64,000 nucleotides of DNA from Flavobacterium sp. HBTb2-11-1 (lineage in GTDB: Bacteria; Bacteroidota; Bacteroidia; Flavobacteriales; Flavobacteriaceae): the NCBI RefSeq assembly GCF_009826975.1, contig NZ_WUMO01000001.1:1-64000 (forward strand), read 5' to 3'. The translations under genes and the position numbers were made by a program. The notes under the pieces were generated by a model that was not told the origin of the DNA, did no database searches, and saw only the letters and a program-made list of their open reading frames with translations. Numbering within the stretch: position 1 is the first letter of the stretch; each line of letters starts with the position of its first letter. This document shows positions 42,750-52,438 of this stretch, piece by piece.

Positions 42750-43058
42750 TTAGAGCCAAATCTTCTCATCACGACAGCGACGGTAAATATAGCTTTTTAG
42801 ATTTGCTATGGTTTCTTGGTAATTTGGTGGATCATAACCATAGCGTTCATGTTCCATTTGCTCTTTTTCAATGGCATCACATCCTTTTATAACCTCTTTA
42901 ATCATATCGAGTAAAGCAAGTTCTTTATTATCGGTTTTTTGAAATTTAAGTTCAACAATATCATCCTGAAGTTCTTCACAATAATCAACAAGCTTCATAA
43001 CTTCTGGTTCATCCAGAAGATATTCCTTATTTCTAAAAATTTCTCGTACCGATTTCAT
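42750..43058 (-). CDS. Hypothetical small acidic helical protein
   Basis: A 102-aa cytoplasmic protein, mostly helical, with EVMKLVDYCEELQDDIVELKF (about 19-39) and a C-terminus YRRCRDEKIWL that contains conserved-looking Cys and aromatic residues. No named family is recognised; no signal peptide or membrane segment. It ends upstream of a hypothetical gene on the same strand but 138 nt away. Confidence 0.65.
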   Translation of the reverse strand: MKSVREIFRNKEYLLDEPEVMKLVDYCEELQDDIVELKFQKTDNKELALLDMIKEVIKGCDAIEKEQMEHERYGYDPPNYQETIANLKSYIYRRCRDEKIWL

Positions 43059-43117
43059 TTATAAATACTTAATAGTAAAAATTCCAAATTCCAAATAGGA
43101 CAAATTTAAAAATAAAA

Positions 43118-43158
43118 AAATCCAAATTCCGCTTTAGTTTGGAATTTGGATTTTATAT
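43118..43158 (-). terminator. Terminator of the PaaE-like gene
   Basis: AAATCCAAATTCC (43118-43130) pairs with GGAATTTGGATTT (43141-43153) across a 10-nt loop; an A run at 43112-43119 supplies the T run on the minus strand. The words are shared with the repeat at 4423-4469. Confidence 0.7.
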
Positions 43159-43176
43159 TTTGGAATTTATCAAATA

Positions 43177-44229
43177 TTATACGTCGTCGTAATCAACATA
43201 AATAGTTTCTGATGTTGGATGCGCTTGACAAGTTAAAATTAAGCCTTCTGCAATTTCGCCGTCTGTCAAAATAGAATTTTTTGTCATTTCGGCAGTTCCT
43301 TTTGTAACGCGTCCTAAACAGCTGCTGCAGATTCCGCCTTGACAAGAATAAGGAGCATCAACGCCTTGTTTTAGAGCAGCATCAAGAATAGTTTGTTTTT
43401 TAGACATTTCGAAAGTAGTTTCTTCATCGTCTACTAAAACAGTAATTTTTGTATGTCCTTCTTGAGAACCTTGAATTGCATGTTCTTCAGAAGAAGAAGT
43501 AAACAACTCAAATTTGATAGCCGATTCTTTTACATTTTTCTCTTTCAAAACATTAGAAACAGTATTGATCATGTCTTCTGGTCCGCAAAGGAAAAACTTA
43601 TCAAATTGAAGTTCTTTGTGTTTGTTGTTTAAAACAAAATTCACAGCCGATTTTTCAATTCTTCCAAATAAAGCGTTTTCAGCTTTTGCTTGGCTGTATA
43701 CATAATGCACAAAAAATCTGCCTACATATTGCAATTGCAAATCGTGAAGTTCTTGATGAAAAATTGTGCTTTCAGGAGTTTTGTTTCCGTAAACCAATAC
43801 AAATGAACTCTTAGGCTCATTTTTAAGAACCGATTTTATGATAGAAAGAACTGGAGTAATTCCGCTTCCTGCAGCAAACGCCGCATAGTTTCTTTGTCTT
43901 TCAGCATCTGGCTCAAAAGTAAATTTACCTTCTGGCTGACCCACTTCAAGAACATCTCCCGCTTTTAATTTAGTATTGGCAAACTGAGAAAAAAGACCAT
44001 TTTTTACTGCTTTTACAGCAATCCTTAACTCGCCGCTGTCTGGTGCCGAGCAAATAGAATAAGCTCGTCTAATTTCTTGGTTGTCAAGAGTTAGTTTAAA
44101 ATTTATATATTGTCCAGCTATAAATTTATAGTCTGATTTTAGTTCTTCAGGAACATTAAAAAGAATAGAAACAGCATCTGCAGTTTCGCGTTTAACCTCT
44201 TTAATTATAAGTTTTAAGAATGAAGGCAT
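43177..44229 (-). CDS. PaaE-like 2Fe-2S ferredoxin--NAD(P)H reductase
   Basis: A 350-aa oxidoreductase with an FAD-binding barrel (about 5-100; the RRAYSICSAPD motif is at about 50-60), an NAD(P)-binding domain (AAFAAGSGITPVLSIIKSVL, about 118-137) and a C-terminal plant-type ferredoxin. In the ferredoxin, PYSCQGGICSSCLGRV (about 293-308) has Cys at the C-x4-C-x2-C spacing and a fourth Cys follows in LILTCQAHP. PaaE feeds electrons to the phenylacetyl-CoA epoxidase, but flavobacteria also carry it without paaABCD; none are seen here. The ATG at 44227-44229 (MPSFLKL) is preferred to a longer in-frame start at 44256. Confidence 0.87.
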   Translation of the reverse strand: MPSFLKLIIKEVKRETADAVSILFNVPEELKSDYKFIAGQYINFKLTLDNQEIRRAYSICSAPDSGELRIAVKAVKNGLFSQFANTKLKAGDVLEVGQPEGKFTFEPDAERQRNYAAFAAGSGITPVLSIIKSVLKNEPKSSFVLVYGNKTPESTIFHQELHDLQLQYVGRFFVHYVYSQAKAENALFGRIEKSAVNFVLNNKHKELQFDKFFLCGPEDMINTVSNVLKEKNVKESAIKFELFTSSSEEHAIQGSQEGHTKITVLVDDEETTFEMSKKQTILDAALKQGVDAPYSCQGGICSSCLGRVTKGTAEMTKNSILTDGEIAEGLILTCQAHPTSETIYVDYDDV

Positions 44230-44356
44230 GATAGAATTTTTATGCAAAAGTAGCAAACCACTATTAAAAGTTTAGCACGAAATTATTTTTTTTAACTTTT
44301 TTTGTAACGTTTTCCTGCTTTTGGTCTCTTACTACAAAAATACTAAACCATAAACC

Positions 44357-45817
44357 ATGATTAAGAAGTTTATTTATTTAGAATGGAAGGCTTTTATTAG
44401 GTCGGCATCTTTTGGTAAAAATCTGGCAATGAAAATTATAATAGGTTTTCTGATGATCTATTTTTCATTAGTTTTTGTCGCAATGGGCGTTGGCGCATTT
44501 TATGTTCTTAAAGACATGAATTTGGAACCATTGGCTACAATAAACAAATTTTTAATTTATTATTTCCTCTTTGATTTGGTGATTAGATTATTACTTCAAT
44601 CAATACCGGTTTTAAACATCAAACCATTATTGGTATTGCCTTTTAAGAAGCCTGTAATTGTTCACTTTTCATTAGGAAAAACAGCTTTGTCGTTTTTCAA
44701 TTGGGTTCACGCTTTGTTTTTTGTGCCTTTTTCTGTTGTATTAATTTTGGAAGGATATGATGTAGTGGGAATCTTTTTTTGGTATGTCGGAGTGATGGCT
44801 TTTATTTATATCAACAATTTTTTGAATATTATTTTAAGCAATATCGACAAATTGTTTGTTGTATTTGTGGTATTAATTTTGGCTTTGGCAGGAGCGCAAT
44901 ACTACCAATTTTTTGATATCACAACATTTACGACTCCGTTCTTTCAGAGCTTTTACGATATTGAAGGCGTATTTTTAATTTCTGTGCTGATTTTAATTGG
45001 TTTGTATGCTTTCACTTTCAAATATTTTAAAAACAATTTATATCTGGATGCAGGACTTTCTGTAAAAGAAGATGTTGCAACAACAGAAAATTTTTCGTGG
45101 CTTAATCAGTTTGGGACTTTAGGAACCTTCTTAAAGAATGATATTAAACTCATCAAAAGAAACAAAAGATCTAAAACTACGATTTTCATGAGTGTTCTGT
45201 TTTTGTTTTACGGATTTCTCTTTTTCGGAAATTCTCATCAGCCCCCTGTAATGCACATTTTTGCAGGCATCTTTGTTTCGGGCGGATTTTTGTTTGTCTT
45301 TGGACAGTTTGTACCAAGCTGGGACAGTTCATATTATCAATTAATGATGACACAAAATATTCCATATCGAGGTTACATCACTTCAAAATGGTGGCTCATT
45401 GTTATTGTAACTTTTCTTTCTACCATATTGGCTTCCTTTTATCTGTTTTTAGGATGGGAAATTTATCTCACAATTGTAGTTGGGGCAATTTATAATATTG
45501 GGGTCAATTCTCATTTAGTACTTCTTGGCGGTGCATTTACCAAAACGCCAATAGATTTAAGTAATGCTGGCGGTGCTTTTGGAGATAAAAAAGCTTTCAA
45601 TGTAAATGCAATGTTATTGACACTTCCAAAAATTTTATTGCCTTTAGCACTTTATGCCATCGGACTTTATTTGAATAATAAAAATCTTGGTTTAGCATTG
45701 GTTGCCGGAGCAGGAGTTTTAGGATTTGTGTTCAAAGAAAAAGTGTTTTCATTAATAGAAAAAAGATACAAAATAGAGAAATACAGTACAATAAGTGCTT
45801 ATAAACAAAAGAGTTAA
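44357..45817 (+). CDS. DUF5687 ABC-type membrane protein
   Basis: A 486-aa inner-membrane protein with about 12 hydrophobic segments. The first cytoplasmic part is LEWKAFIRSASFGKNLAMKI, and a long loop FLKNDIKLIKRNKRSKT is in the middle (about 255-271). I recognise it as DUF5687, which is regularly paired with an ABC ATPase, as here 93 nt downstream. Together they probably form an ABC exporter with unknown substrate. Confidence 0.83.
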   Translation: MIKKFIYLEWKAFIRSASFGKNLAMKIIIGFLMIYFSLVFVAMGVGAFYVLKDMNLEPLATINKFLIYYFLFDLVIRLLLQSIPVLNIKPLLVLPFKKPVIVHFSLGKTALSFFNWVHALFFVPFSVVLILEGYDVVGIFFWYVGVMAFIYINNFLNIILSNIDKLFVVFVVLILALAGAQYYQFFDITTFTTPFFQSFYDIEGVFLISVLILIGLYAFTFKYFKNNLYLDAGLSVKEDVATTENFSWLNQFGTLGTFLKNDIKLIKRNKRSKTTIFMSVLFLFYGFLFFGNSHQPPVMHIFAGIFVSGGFLFVFGQFVPSWDSSYYQLMMTQNIPYRGYITSKWWLIVIVTFLSTILASFYLFLGWEIYLTIVVGAIYNIGVNSHLVLLGGAFTKTPIDLSNAGGAFGDKKAFNVNAMLLTLPKILLPLALYAIGLYLNNKNLGLALVAGAGVLGFVFKEKVFSLIEKRYKIEKYSTISAYKQKS

Positions 45818-45910
45818 TTTGATAATTAGAGAATTTGTCAATTAGAAAATCCAAATAAAAAAAGACAATTTTTTAATCTAAAATCAAAATCTAAAATCTA
45901 CAATTACATC

Positions 45911-46606
45911 ATGATACAAGTAAATCAGCTTTCAAAAAAATATAACGGAACTACAGTTTTAAACATTAGCAATTTAGAAATTCCAAAAGGACAGAGCTTC
46001 GGATTGGTGGGAAATAACGGTGCGGGAAAAACCACATTTTTCAGTTTGCTTCTGGATCTTATCCAGCCTTCAACGGGATTTATAAAAAGCAATAATATTC
46101 AGGTAAATACAAGTGAAAACTGGAAATCTTTTACAGGATCTTTTTTAGATGAAAATTTCCTTATCGGATATTTGACTCCAGAAGAATATTTTTATTTCAT
46201 TGGAGATTTACGCAATCAGAACAAAGCAGATATTGATGCACTTTTAGCGAAACATGAAGAGTTTTTTAACGGTGAAATTTTAAAGAACAAAAAATACCTT
46301 CGCGATCTTTCTAAAGGAAACCAGAAAAAAGTGGGAATTATTGCGACCTTAATCGGAAACCCAGAAGTAGTCATTTTAGACGAGCCTTTTGCAAATTTGG
46401 ATCCGACTACAGTTAGCCGATTAAAAAAAATTATTAAAGAATTAGCCGATGATCCAAATGTAACCGTTTTGGTTTCAAGCCACGATTTACAGCATACCGT
46501 AGAAGTTTGTGATAGAATTGTTGCGCTTAACAAAGGCGAGATTGTCAAAGATATTCAGACCTCAAAAGAGACCTTACAAGAATTAGAATTATTTTTTGCC
46601 GTGTAA
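45911..46606 (+). CDS. ABC transporter ATP-binding protein
   Basis: A 231-aa ATPase with Walker A GLVGNNGAGKTTFF (about 31-44). The signature LSKGNQKKVGIIA (about 136-148) is followed by Walker B VVILDEPFANLDP (about 154-166) and the switch His in VSSHDLQH (about 187-194). It is the presumed energy subunit for the DUF5687 permease upstream. No second permease is present. Confidence 0.92.
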   Translation: MIQVNQLSKKYNGTTVLNISNLEIPKGQSFGLVGNNGAGKTTFFSLLLDLIQPSTGFIKSNNIQVNTSENWKSFTGSFLDENFLIGYLTPEEYFYFIGDLRNQNKADIDALLAKHEEFFNGEILKNKKYLRDLSKGNQKKVGIIATLIGNPEVVILDEPFANLDPTTVSRLKKIIKELADDPNVTVLVSSHDLQHTVEVCDRIVALNKGEIVKDIQTSKETLQELELFFAV

Positions 46607-46696
46607 GAATTTCTATATTTCAAAAAGAAGCGTATTTTTACATGTGATTATACTAAAATTAGTTTTTAGTAGTTATGTGTTTTAAACTCTTTTCTA

Positions 46697-49309
46697 TTGA
46701 AAAAGAATACTCTTAAATATAGTTTTATTCCCATTTTTTTATTCTTTTTGATAGCTTGTTCTACCAAAAAAAATACTTTTTTGGCTCGAAGTTCTCACTC
46801 GATTGGGACAAAATATAATATTCTTTATAATGGAGGAATTGGTCTTGATAAAGGTTTAAAATCTATTCAGGCCAATAACGAAGATAATTTTTGGAAACAG
46901 CTGCCAATTGAAAAAATGCAGTTTGATGAAAATTTTTCTGAAGGCGAAAAAGCTAAAAATCCTGATTTTGAAAAAGCAGAGACTAAAGCTACAAAAGCCA
47001 TTCAGAAACACTCCATGAATATTGGCGGAAGAGAAAGAAACTGGCAGATGGATGAAGCGTATCTTATGCTTGGAAAAGCAAGATATTACGATCAGCGTTT
47101 TATCCCAGCAATTGAGGCATTCAATTATATTTTATACAAATACCCGGAAAGCAACAACATTAATACCGCAAAAATCTGGCGCGAAAAAACCAATATGCGT
47201 TTAGGAAATGATGCGATTGCTCTTAAAAACATTAAAATTTTACTTAAAAAAACAGATTTAGATAAACAGACTTATGCAGATGCCAACGCGCTTTTGGCAG
47301 AAGCTTTTTTGAATCTGGAGCAAAAAGACAGTGCTGTTTCCAGACTTAGAGTTGCTGAACAATTTACAAAAAGCAACGAAGAACGTGCAAGATATCGTTT
47401 TATTCTTGGCCAGATGTATCAGGCAGAAGGAAAACGTGACAGTGCCATTTACTTCTATGATGCCGTTATTGATTTGAACAGAAAGGCAGATCGCAAGTAT
47501 ATGATGCACGCTTACGCGAAAAAAGCACAGATGTTTGATTATGGAAAAGATAATGATACGATTTTCTTAAAGACCTTTAATAAATTGGTGACAGATCGTG
47601 AAAATCGTCCTTATTATGATGTTCTTTTTTATGAAATGGGAGTTTATTATGACAAAAAGAAAGATCAGGAAAATGCCTTAAAGTTTTACAATAAATCTTT
47701 AGGAAGAAAATCGAAAGACCCCTATCTGATGGCTTCTGCCTACAGAAACATTGGAAATATGTATTTTAAAAATACAGATTACTCAATGGCTGCCAAATAC
47801 TATGACAGTACTTTGGTAAAACTGGATCCTAAAACCAGAGAATTCGCTTTTATAGAAAAAAACAGAAAAAATCTTGATGACGTAATTAAATACGAAGCTA
47901 TTGCAAAACGCAACGACAGTATTATTAAGGTATACAATTTGCTGCCAAACGAAAAGAAAGATTATTTCGAAAATTATATTGCCGAGCTTAAAAAGAAAGA
48001 CGAAGCAAAACGCCTTTTAGAAGAAAAAGAAAAAGAGCGATTGGCCAATATTGATCGAAATTCCCAAGCAGATTTTTCAGGAAACGGAGCTGTTAATCCC
48101 AATTCTCTAGGTAAACCAGCAGAGCCAGAAGGAATTGGCATGCCTCCTGGCGGTAATGATAATGCAAGCACTTTTTATTTTTACAACCCAACAACGGTTG
48201 CTTATGGAAAACTGCAGTTTAAAAAAATGTGGGGAAGCAGAACATTGGGCGGAAATTGGAGATTGGCAGGAGTAAAATCTGCAAACGATGCGGCAATGAA
48301 CGACACTATTAATACGAAAGAAGTTGCCAATGCGCTAAAAGACACTATTGTTCCTGAAAAATATACTGTGGCATATTATGTAGAACAGCTTCCAACTTCG
48401 CAAGCCGCTATGGACAGTATCGGTAAAGAGCGTAATTTTTCATACTATCAATTAGGACTTATATATAAGGAGAAGTTTAAGGAATACAATCTGGCTAGTG
48501 ACAAACTGGAACAGTTGCTTAAAAATAACCCTGAAGAAAAATACGTATTGCCATCGATGTACAATTTGTACAAAATTTATCAGATAACAAACCCGGCAAA
48601 AGCAGAAGCTATAAAAGCAGAGATTTCTACGAAATATCCAGATTCGAGATATGCCCATATTTTAAACAATAAAGAAGACGATCCAAATTCAAGTCCCGAT
48701 AAAGAATATCAAAAATGGTATAAACTTTTTGAAGAAGAGAAATTCGACGAGGTCTTAGCCAATATTGACAACCTTATTAATCAATATTCGGGAGATGATA
48801 TTGTGTCGAAATACGAATTATTAAAAGCCAATACTTTAGGAAAAGTAAATGGTTTAGAAGCGTATAAAAAAGGACTTGAGAATGTGGCAGACAATTACCC
48901 AAATAGCGAAGAAGGTAAAAATGCCAGAGAAATTCTTGAGAAACAAGTGCCTGTTTTAGAAAAACTTAGCTTTACAACAACCGATACTAAAAACTGGAAA
49001 ATATTATATCGTGTTGCTAACAGCGATACCAAAACAGTTAAAAGAATTGAGGAAGCAATCAGAGTATTTTTATTAGTTGAAAATTATGAAAGATTGACAA
49101 CATCTTTGGACAAATACAATAAAACAGAAAGTTTTGTAGTTATTCATGGTTTAAAATCTGAGGCTTACGCAAATGATATTGCTGGAGTTTTCAGAGAAGA
49201 TAAAAAATATAAAATCCCAGATCAGGCCATAATAATATCAAATGATAATTACAAAATCGTTCAGATCAAAAAGAATTTAGACGCATACTTGACCCCGAAA
49301 ACCCCTTAA
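46697..49309 (+). CDS. sprE: SprE/PorW gliding-motility and type IX secretion lipoprotein
   Basis: An 870-aa lipoprotein with signal peptide and lipobox LIAC-S (Cys21). The long helical TPR region is at about 100-420, with repeats such as MLGKARYYDQRFIPAIEAFNYIL. A charged linker and an Asn/Gly/Pro-rich stretch lie at about 440-490, and further TPR-like repeats run to the C-terminus. SprE of F. johnsoniae is required for gliding and for secretion by the type IX system; P. gingivalis PorW is the homologue. The start is TTG at 46697, giving the correct signal peptide. It is co-oriented with the bactofilin gene 12 nt downstream. Confidence 0.9.
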   Translation: MKKNTLKYSFIPIFLFFLIACSTKKNTFLARSSHSIGTKYNILYNGGIGLDKGLKSIQANNEDNFWKQLPIEKMQFDENFSEGEKAKNPDFEKAETKATKAIQKHSMNIGGRERNWQMDEAYLMLGKARYYDQRFIPAIEAFNYILYKYPESNNINTAKIWREKTNMRLGNDAIALKNIKILLKKTDLDKQTYADANALLAEAFLNLEQKDSAVSRLRVAEQFTKSNEERARYRFILGQMYQAEGKRDSAIYFYDAVIDLNRKADRKYMMHAYAKKAQMFDYGKDNDTIFLKTFNKLVTDRENRPYYDVLFYEMGVYYDKKKDQENALKFYNKSLGRKSKDPYLMASAYRNIGNMYFKNTDYSMAAKYYDSTLVKLDPKTREFAFIEKNRKNLDDVIKYEAIAKRNDSIIKVYNLLPNEKKDYFENYIAELKKKDEAKRLLEEKEKERLANIDRNSQADFSGNGAVNPNSLGKPAEPEGIGMPPGGNDNASTFYFYNPTTVAYGKLQFKKMWGSRTLGGNWRLAGVKSANDAAMNDTINTKEVANALKDTIVPEKYTVAYYVEQLPTSQAAMDSIGKERNFSYYQLGLIYKEKFKEYNLASDKLEQLLKNNPEEKYVLPSMYNLYKIYQITNPAKAEAIKAEISTKYPDSRYAHILNNKEDDPNSSPDKEYQKWYKLFEEEKFDEVLANIDNLINQYSGDDIVSKYELLKANTLGKVNGLEAYKKGLENVADNYPNSEEGKNAREILEKQVPVLEKLSFTTTDTKNWKILYRVANSDTKTVKRIEEAIRVFLLVENYERLTTSLDKYNKTESFVVIHGLKSEAYANDIAGVFREDKKYKIPDQAIIISNDNYKIVQIKKNLDAYLTPKTP

Positions 49310-49321
49310 ATCTTAACCGCC

Positions 49322-49720
49322 ATGTTTGAAAAAGTAAAGAAAAACGGAACTGAACAATTAGGAAGAACAAATAGAATTGTTGAAGGAACATCAATAGTAG
49401 GAGATATAGTCTCAAAAGCCGATTTTAGATTAGACGGCGAATTGATTGGAAACTTTACTTCACAAGGCAAAATAGTGATTGGGGCCAAAGGAGCTGTTAA
49501 AGGAGAAATAATTTGTAATAATGCAGATATCGAAGGAGAATTTCACGGAAAGATAAAAGTTCTAGAAACCCTTAATATTAAATCGACTGCTCAAATACAC
49601 GGAGAAGTGGCAGTGGGAAAACTTTCGATAGAGCCAGGAGCCGATTTCACAGCAACCTGCACGATGCTTGCCCATTCAAATCCTGTAATCATGCTAGAAG
49701 ATGGAAAAGGAACCGAATAA
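49322..49720 (+). CDS. Bactofilin (polymer-forming cytoskeletal protein)
   Basis: A 132-aa protein of the bactofilin (DUF583) family. A short N-terminus is followed by a right-handed beta-helix (NRIVEGTSIVGDIVSKADFRLDGEL to AVGKLSIEPGADF) with the typical hydrophobic ladder. Bactofilins polymerise into membrane-associated filaments and recruit cell-wall enzymes. It lies between sprE and the ATP synthase genes and overlaps the AtpZ-like gene by 20 nt, so all may share one transcript. Confidence 0.92.
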   Translation: MFEKVKKNGTEQLGRTNRIVEGTSIVGDIVSKADFRLDGELIGNFTSQGKIVIGAKGAVKGEIICNNADIEGEFHGKIKVLETLNIKSTAQIHGEVAVGKLSIEPGADFTATCTMLAHSNPVIMLEDGKGTE

Positions 49721-49925
49721 TAATAATAGAAGAAATAAATGGCTCGCATTTATTAATATTCCTTTTCAAATGGGGATTATTATTTTTATATTTAGTTACT
49801 TTGGCACGTGGTTAGACAAAAAATATTCGAACGGAGGATCACTTTGGACTATAGTCCTTTCTTTATTCTCTGTTTTTTTAGCATTGTATAATGTCATCCG
49901 CCAAGTCAAAAAATTAAATAAATAA
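49701..49925 (+). CDS. AtpZ/AtpI-family small membrane protein
   Basis: A 74-aa protein with an Asn-rich N-terminus and two membrane helices (about 13-33 and 42-64), with the GTWLDKKYSNGGSLWTIVLSLF loop typical of AtpZ/AtpI accessory proteins. It probably aids assembly of the ATP synthase or cation supply. It overlaps bactofilin and shares the TAATG overlap with the next gene (49925). Confidence 0.82.
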   Translation: MEKEPNNNNRRNKWLAFINIPFQMGIIIFIFSYFGTWLDKKYSNGGSLWTIVLSLFSVFLALYNVIRQVKKLNK

Positions 49926-50308
49926 TGAATAGAACTGTAGATTTTCTAAAGCATTTTGCTCCCTTTTCAATAATATTATTTCTGATACAATTTTTCATAA
50001 TGCATTCATTGTCTGAAAAGATTGTCTTTTTTTATCCAGCATGGAGTATCTATTTGTTTAATGTTATTACCACCATTCTTATATATATTGTACTCATATA
50101 TATAAATAAGAATTTCTCCACTTACACAGGATTTACCTTTCTAGGTCTTAGCTTTTTTAAAATGATGATTGCAATCGTTTTTTTGATTCCTTTCATAAAA
50201 TCAGATGTCTCTAATCCAGTGATTGATCTTGCTTCTTTTTTTATTCCATATTTTTTGTTTTTAGTTTTTGAAACATATTTTGCAATTAGACTTATAAACA
50301 AAGGCTAA
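49925..50308 (+). CDS. Small polytopic membrane protein before atpB (DUF6168-like)
   Basis: A 127-aa protein with four hydrophobic segments and no catalytic motif. By position it is the second AtpI-type accessory protein; I associate it with the flavobacterial family DUF6168. Function is unknown. It starts in the TAATG overlap with the upstream gene, and 133 nt separate it from atpB, which has its own promoter box. Confidence 0.72.
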   Translation: MNRTVDFLKHFAPFSIILFLIQFFIMHSLSEKIVFFYPAWSIYLFNVITTILIYIVLIYINKNFSTYTGFTFLGLSFFKMMIAIVFLIPFIKSDVSNPVIDLASFFIPYFLFLVFETYFAIRLINKG

Positions 50309-50392
50309 TTGCTTCATTTTTAACAATATCGTAATTTAAAGTTGTATTAATAAAAATTATATAGATATATTTTCAGTTTTAAATTAAAAATG

Positions 50393-50400
50393 TACCTTTG
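50393..50400 (+). promoter_or_regulatory. atpB promoter -7 box
   Basis: TACCTTTG at 50393-50400 matches TAnnTTTG, 41 nt upstream of the atpB ATG. It suggests that the structural atp genes are transcribed from their own promoter, possibly in addition to read-through. Confidence 0.55.
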
Positions 50401-50441
50401 CAAAAAATTTTTGAAACCTAAATTTAGATACAGTTTTAATA

Positions 50442-51617
50442 ATGATAATTTCAAACAAACCAGTCCAGTACTTATTAGTTGGCTTATTAGCACTTACTTC
50501 GTCGATAAATTTTGCAGCAACATCTGTGGACAGTGTTTCGGTAGAACACAAAAATGTTGAAGCAATAGAAGAAAGCCACGTAGAAACAAGTGGTCATGGA
50601 GAAACTGTTGGTCACAAAATAGAGAAGGAATTTAACGCAAGTGAATTAATTAATTCTCATATCGGTGATGCTCACGATTTTCATATTGCAGATTGGAATG
50701 GTCATCCGATTTCTTTTAATCTACCAGTGATTTTATGGACTAAAAATGGTTTGGAAATTTTTTCTTCAGAGAAATTTCATCATGATAATTCAGGTCATCA
50801 TATTGTTGATATTAATGGTCAGAAATTTGTACGTTATAAAGAGGTAATTTTTTATGCTGACAAATTTGAAGAAATATCACAAGACGAAAGAGATAATGGA
50901 GCTTTTGCTTTTGATGCTAGACCACTAGATTTTTCTATTACAAAGAATGTTTTTTCAATGTTGATGTCTGCAATTATTTTGTTTTTTGTATTCTTTGCTG
51001 TAGCGAGATCGTATAAGAAAAATGAAAAAGCACCAAAAGGATTGGCTGGATTTTTAGAGCCTTTGGTGACTTTTGTACGAGATGAAATCGCTATCCCAAA
51101 TATTGGAACAAAGAAATACGCTAAATATATGCCTTATCTTTTGACAATCTTTTTCTTTATTTGGATTAACAATCTTATAGGTTTAATTCCATTCTTCCCA
51201 TTCAGTTCTAACTTAACAGGTAATATTTATTTTACGTTTGTAATGGCACTCATTACTTTTATAGTTACGACTTTAAGTGGAAACAAATCTTATTGGGGCC
51301 ATATTTTTAATACACCAGGAGTTCCTGTGTGGTTAGCACCAATTATGATTCCTGTGGAAGTCATTGGAATGCTTACTAAGCCATTTGCATTAATGATTCG
51401 TTTATTTGCAAATATTACTGCTGGGCACATTATTATTTTAAGTTTAGTTTCTTTAATATTTATATTTAAAACAGTTGCAATTGGACCTGTTTCGGGAGCA
51501 TTTGTATTATTTATGAGTGTCTTAGAAATGTTAGTTGCTGCTTTACAAGCATATGTATTTACATTGCTTTCAGCATTATTCATAGGTCAGGCTGTTGAAG
51601 AGCATGATCATCATTAA
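50442..51617 (+). CDS. atpB: ATP synthase F0 subunit a (AtpB)
   Basis: A 391-aa subunit a of F0, longer than the usual 240-280 aa because of an N-terminal signal peptide (MIISNKPVQYLLVGLLALTSSINFAA) and a His-rich periplasmic domain (about 25-150), as is usual in Bacteroidota. The channel part has LIGLIPFFPF (about 246-255), the essential Arg in PFALMIRLFANITAGHIII (about 316-334), and a C-terminal His cluster EEHDHH. It forms the proton half-channels with the c-ring. Confidence 0.93.
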   Translation: MIISNKPVQYLLVGLLALTSSINFAATSVDSVSVEHKNVEAIEESHVETSGHGETVGHKIEKEFNASELINSHIGDAHDFHIADWNGHPISFNLPVILWTKNGLEIFSSEKFHHDNSGHHIVDINGQKFVRYKEVIFYADKFEEISQDERDNGAFAFDARPLDFSITKNVFSMLMSAIILFFVFFAVARSYKKNEKAPKGLAGFLEPLVTFVRDEIAIPNIGTKKYAKYMPYLLTIFFFIWINNLIGLIPFFPFSSNLTGNIYFTFVMALITFIVTTLSGNKSYWGHIFNTPGVPVWLAPIMIPVEVIGMLTKPFALMIRLFANITAGHIIILSLVSLIFIFKTVAIGPVSGAFVLFMSVLEMLVAALQAYVFTLLSALFIGQAVEEHDHH

Positions 51618-51639
51618 GTAGAGTTTTATTAATTATTAA

Positions 51640-51858
<219 letters not shown>

Positions 51859-51867
51859 TTAAAATTC

Positions 51868-51904
51868 AAAACTTCCTGTTGCGGTTGGCTCCAGGAAGTT
51901 TTTT
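51868..51904 (+). terminator. Intra-operon hairpin between atpE and atpF
   Basis: An 11-bp perfect stem AAAACTTCCTG (51868-51878)/CAGGAAGTTTT (51892-51902) is followed by a T run. This is a terminator or 3' stabiliser inside the operon. It would give more atpE than downstream mRNA, fitting the many c subunits in the ring. Confidence 0.75.
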
Positions 51905-51942
51905 TAAAAAAAACGACAAATAATTTTTAAACATATAATGTT

Positions 51943-52434
51943 ATGCAATTAACTTCACCAGAAAGTTTAATTTTTTGGACAACAATTATCTTTATTGTTT
52001 TCTTTATTCTTTTAGCAAAATTTGCTTGGAAACCAATTTTAGGTGCTGTAAAAAGCCGTGAGGAATCTATCAACAATGCTTTAGCTTTAGCAGAAGCTGC
52101 TCGCAGAGAGATGGAAAATTTAACTGCAGATAATGAGCGTATTTTAAAAGAAGCTCGTGCAGAACGTGATGCTATGTTGAAGGAAGCTCGTGAAATGAGA
52201 GAGCAAATTATTGCTGATTCTAAAAATGATGCACAAGAGCAAGGCCAAAAATTAATTGAGCAGGCTAAAGCGGCTATCGAAAGCGAAAAAAATGCTGCAA
52301 TGGCGGAATTGAAATCTCAAGTTTCTTCTCTATCATTGAGTATTGCTGAAAAATTATTGAAAGAAGAATTATCTAACAAAGAATCTCAAACTAAATTGGT
52401 TGAGAAAATGTTAGGTGATGTAAAGTTAAACTAA
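51943..52434 (+). CDS. atpF: ATP synthase F0 subunit b (AtpF)
   Basis: A 163-aa peripheral-stalk protein. It has an N-terminal membrane helix (about 8-27, SLIFWTTIIFIVFFILLAKFAWKPI region) followed by a long charged coiled coil (REESINNALALAEAARREM onward) with the typical heptad pattern to about 150. It starts 84 nt after atpE, downstream of the hairpin, and 4 nt separate it from atpH. Confidence 0.93.
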   Translation: MQLTSPESLIFWTTIIFIVFFILLAKFAWKPILGAVKSREESINNALALAEAARREMENLTADNERILKEARAERDAMLKEAREMREQIIADSKNDAQEQGQKLIEQAKAAIESEKNAAMAELKSQVSSLSLSIAEKLLKEELSNKESQTKLVEKMLGDVKLN

Positions 52435-52438
52435 GATT

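Noticed and set aside
43177..44229. Phenylacetate degradation cluster
   Set aside because: Only the PaaE-like reductase is here; paaABCD and later genes are absent, so pathway membership is not supported.
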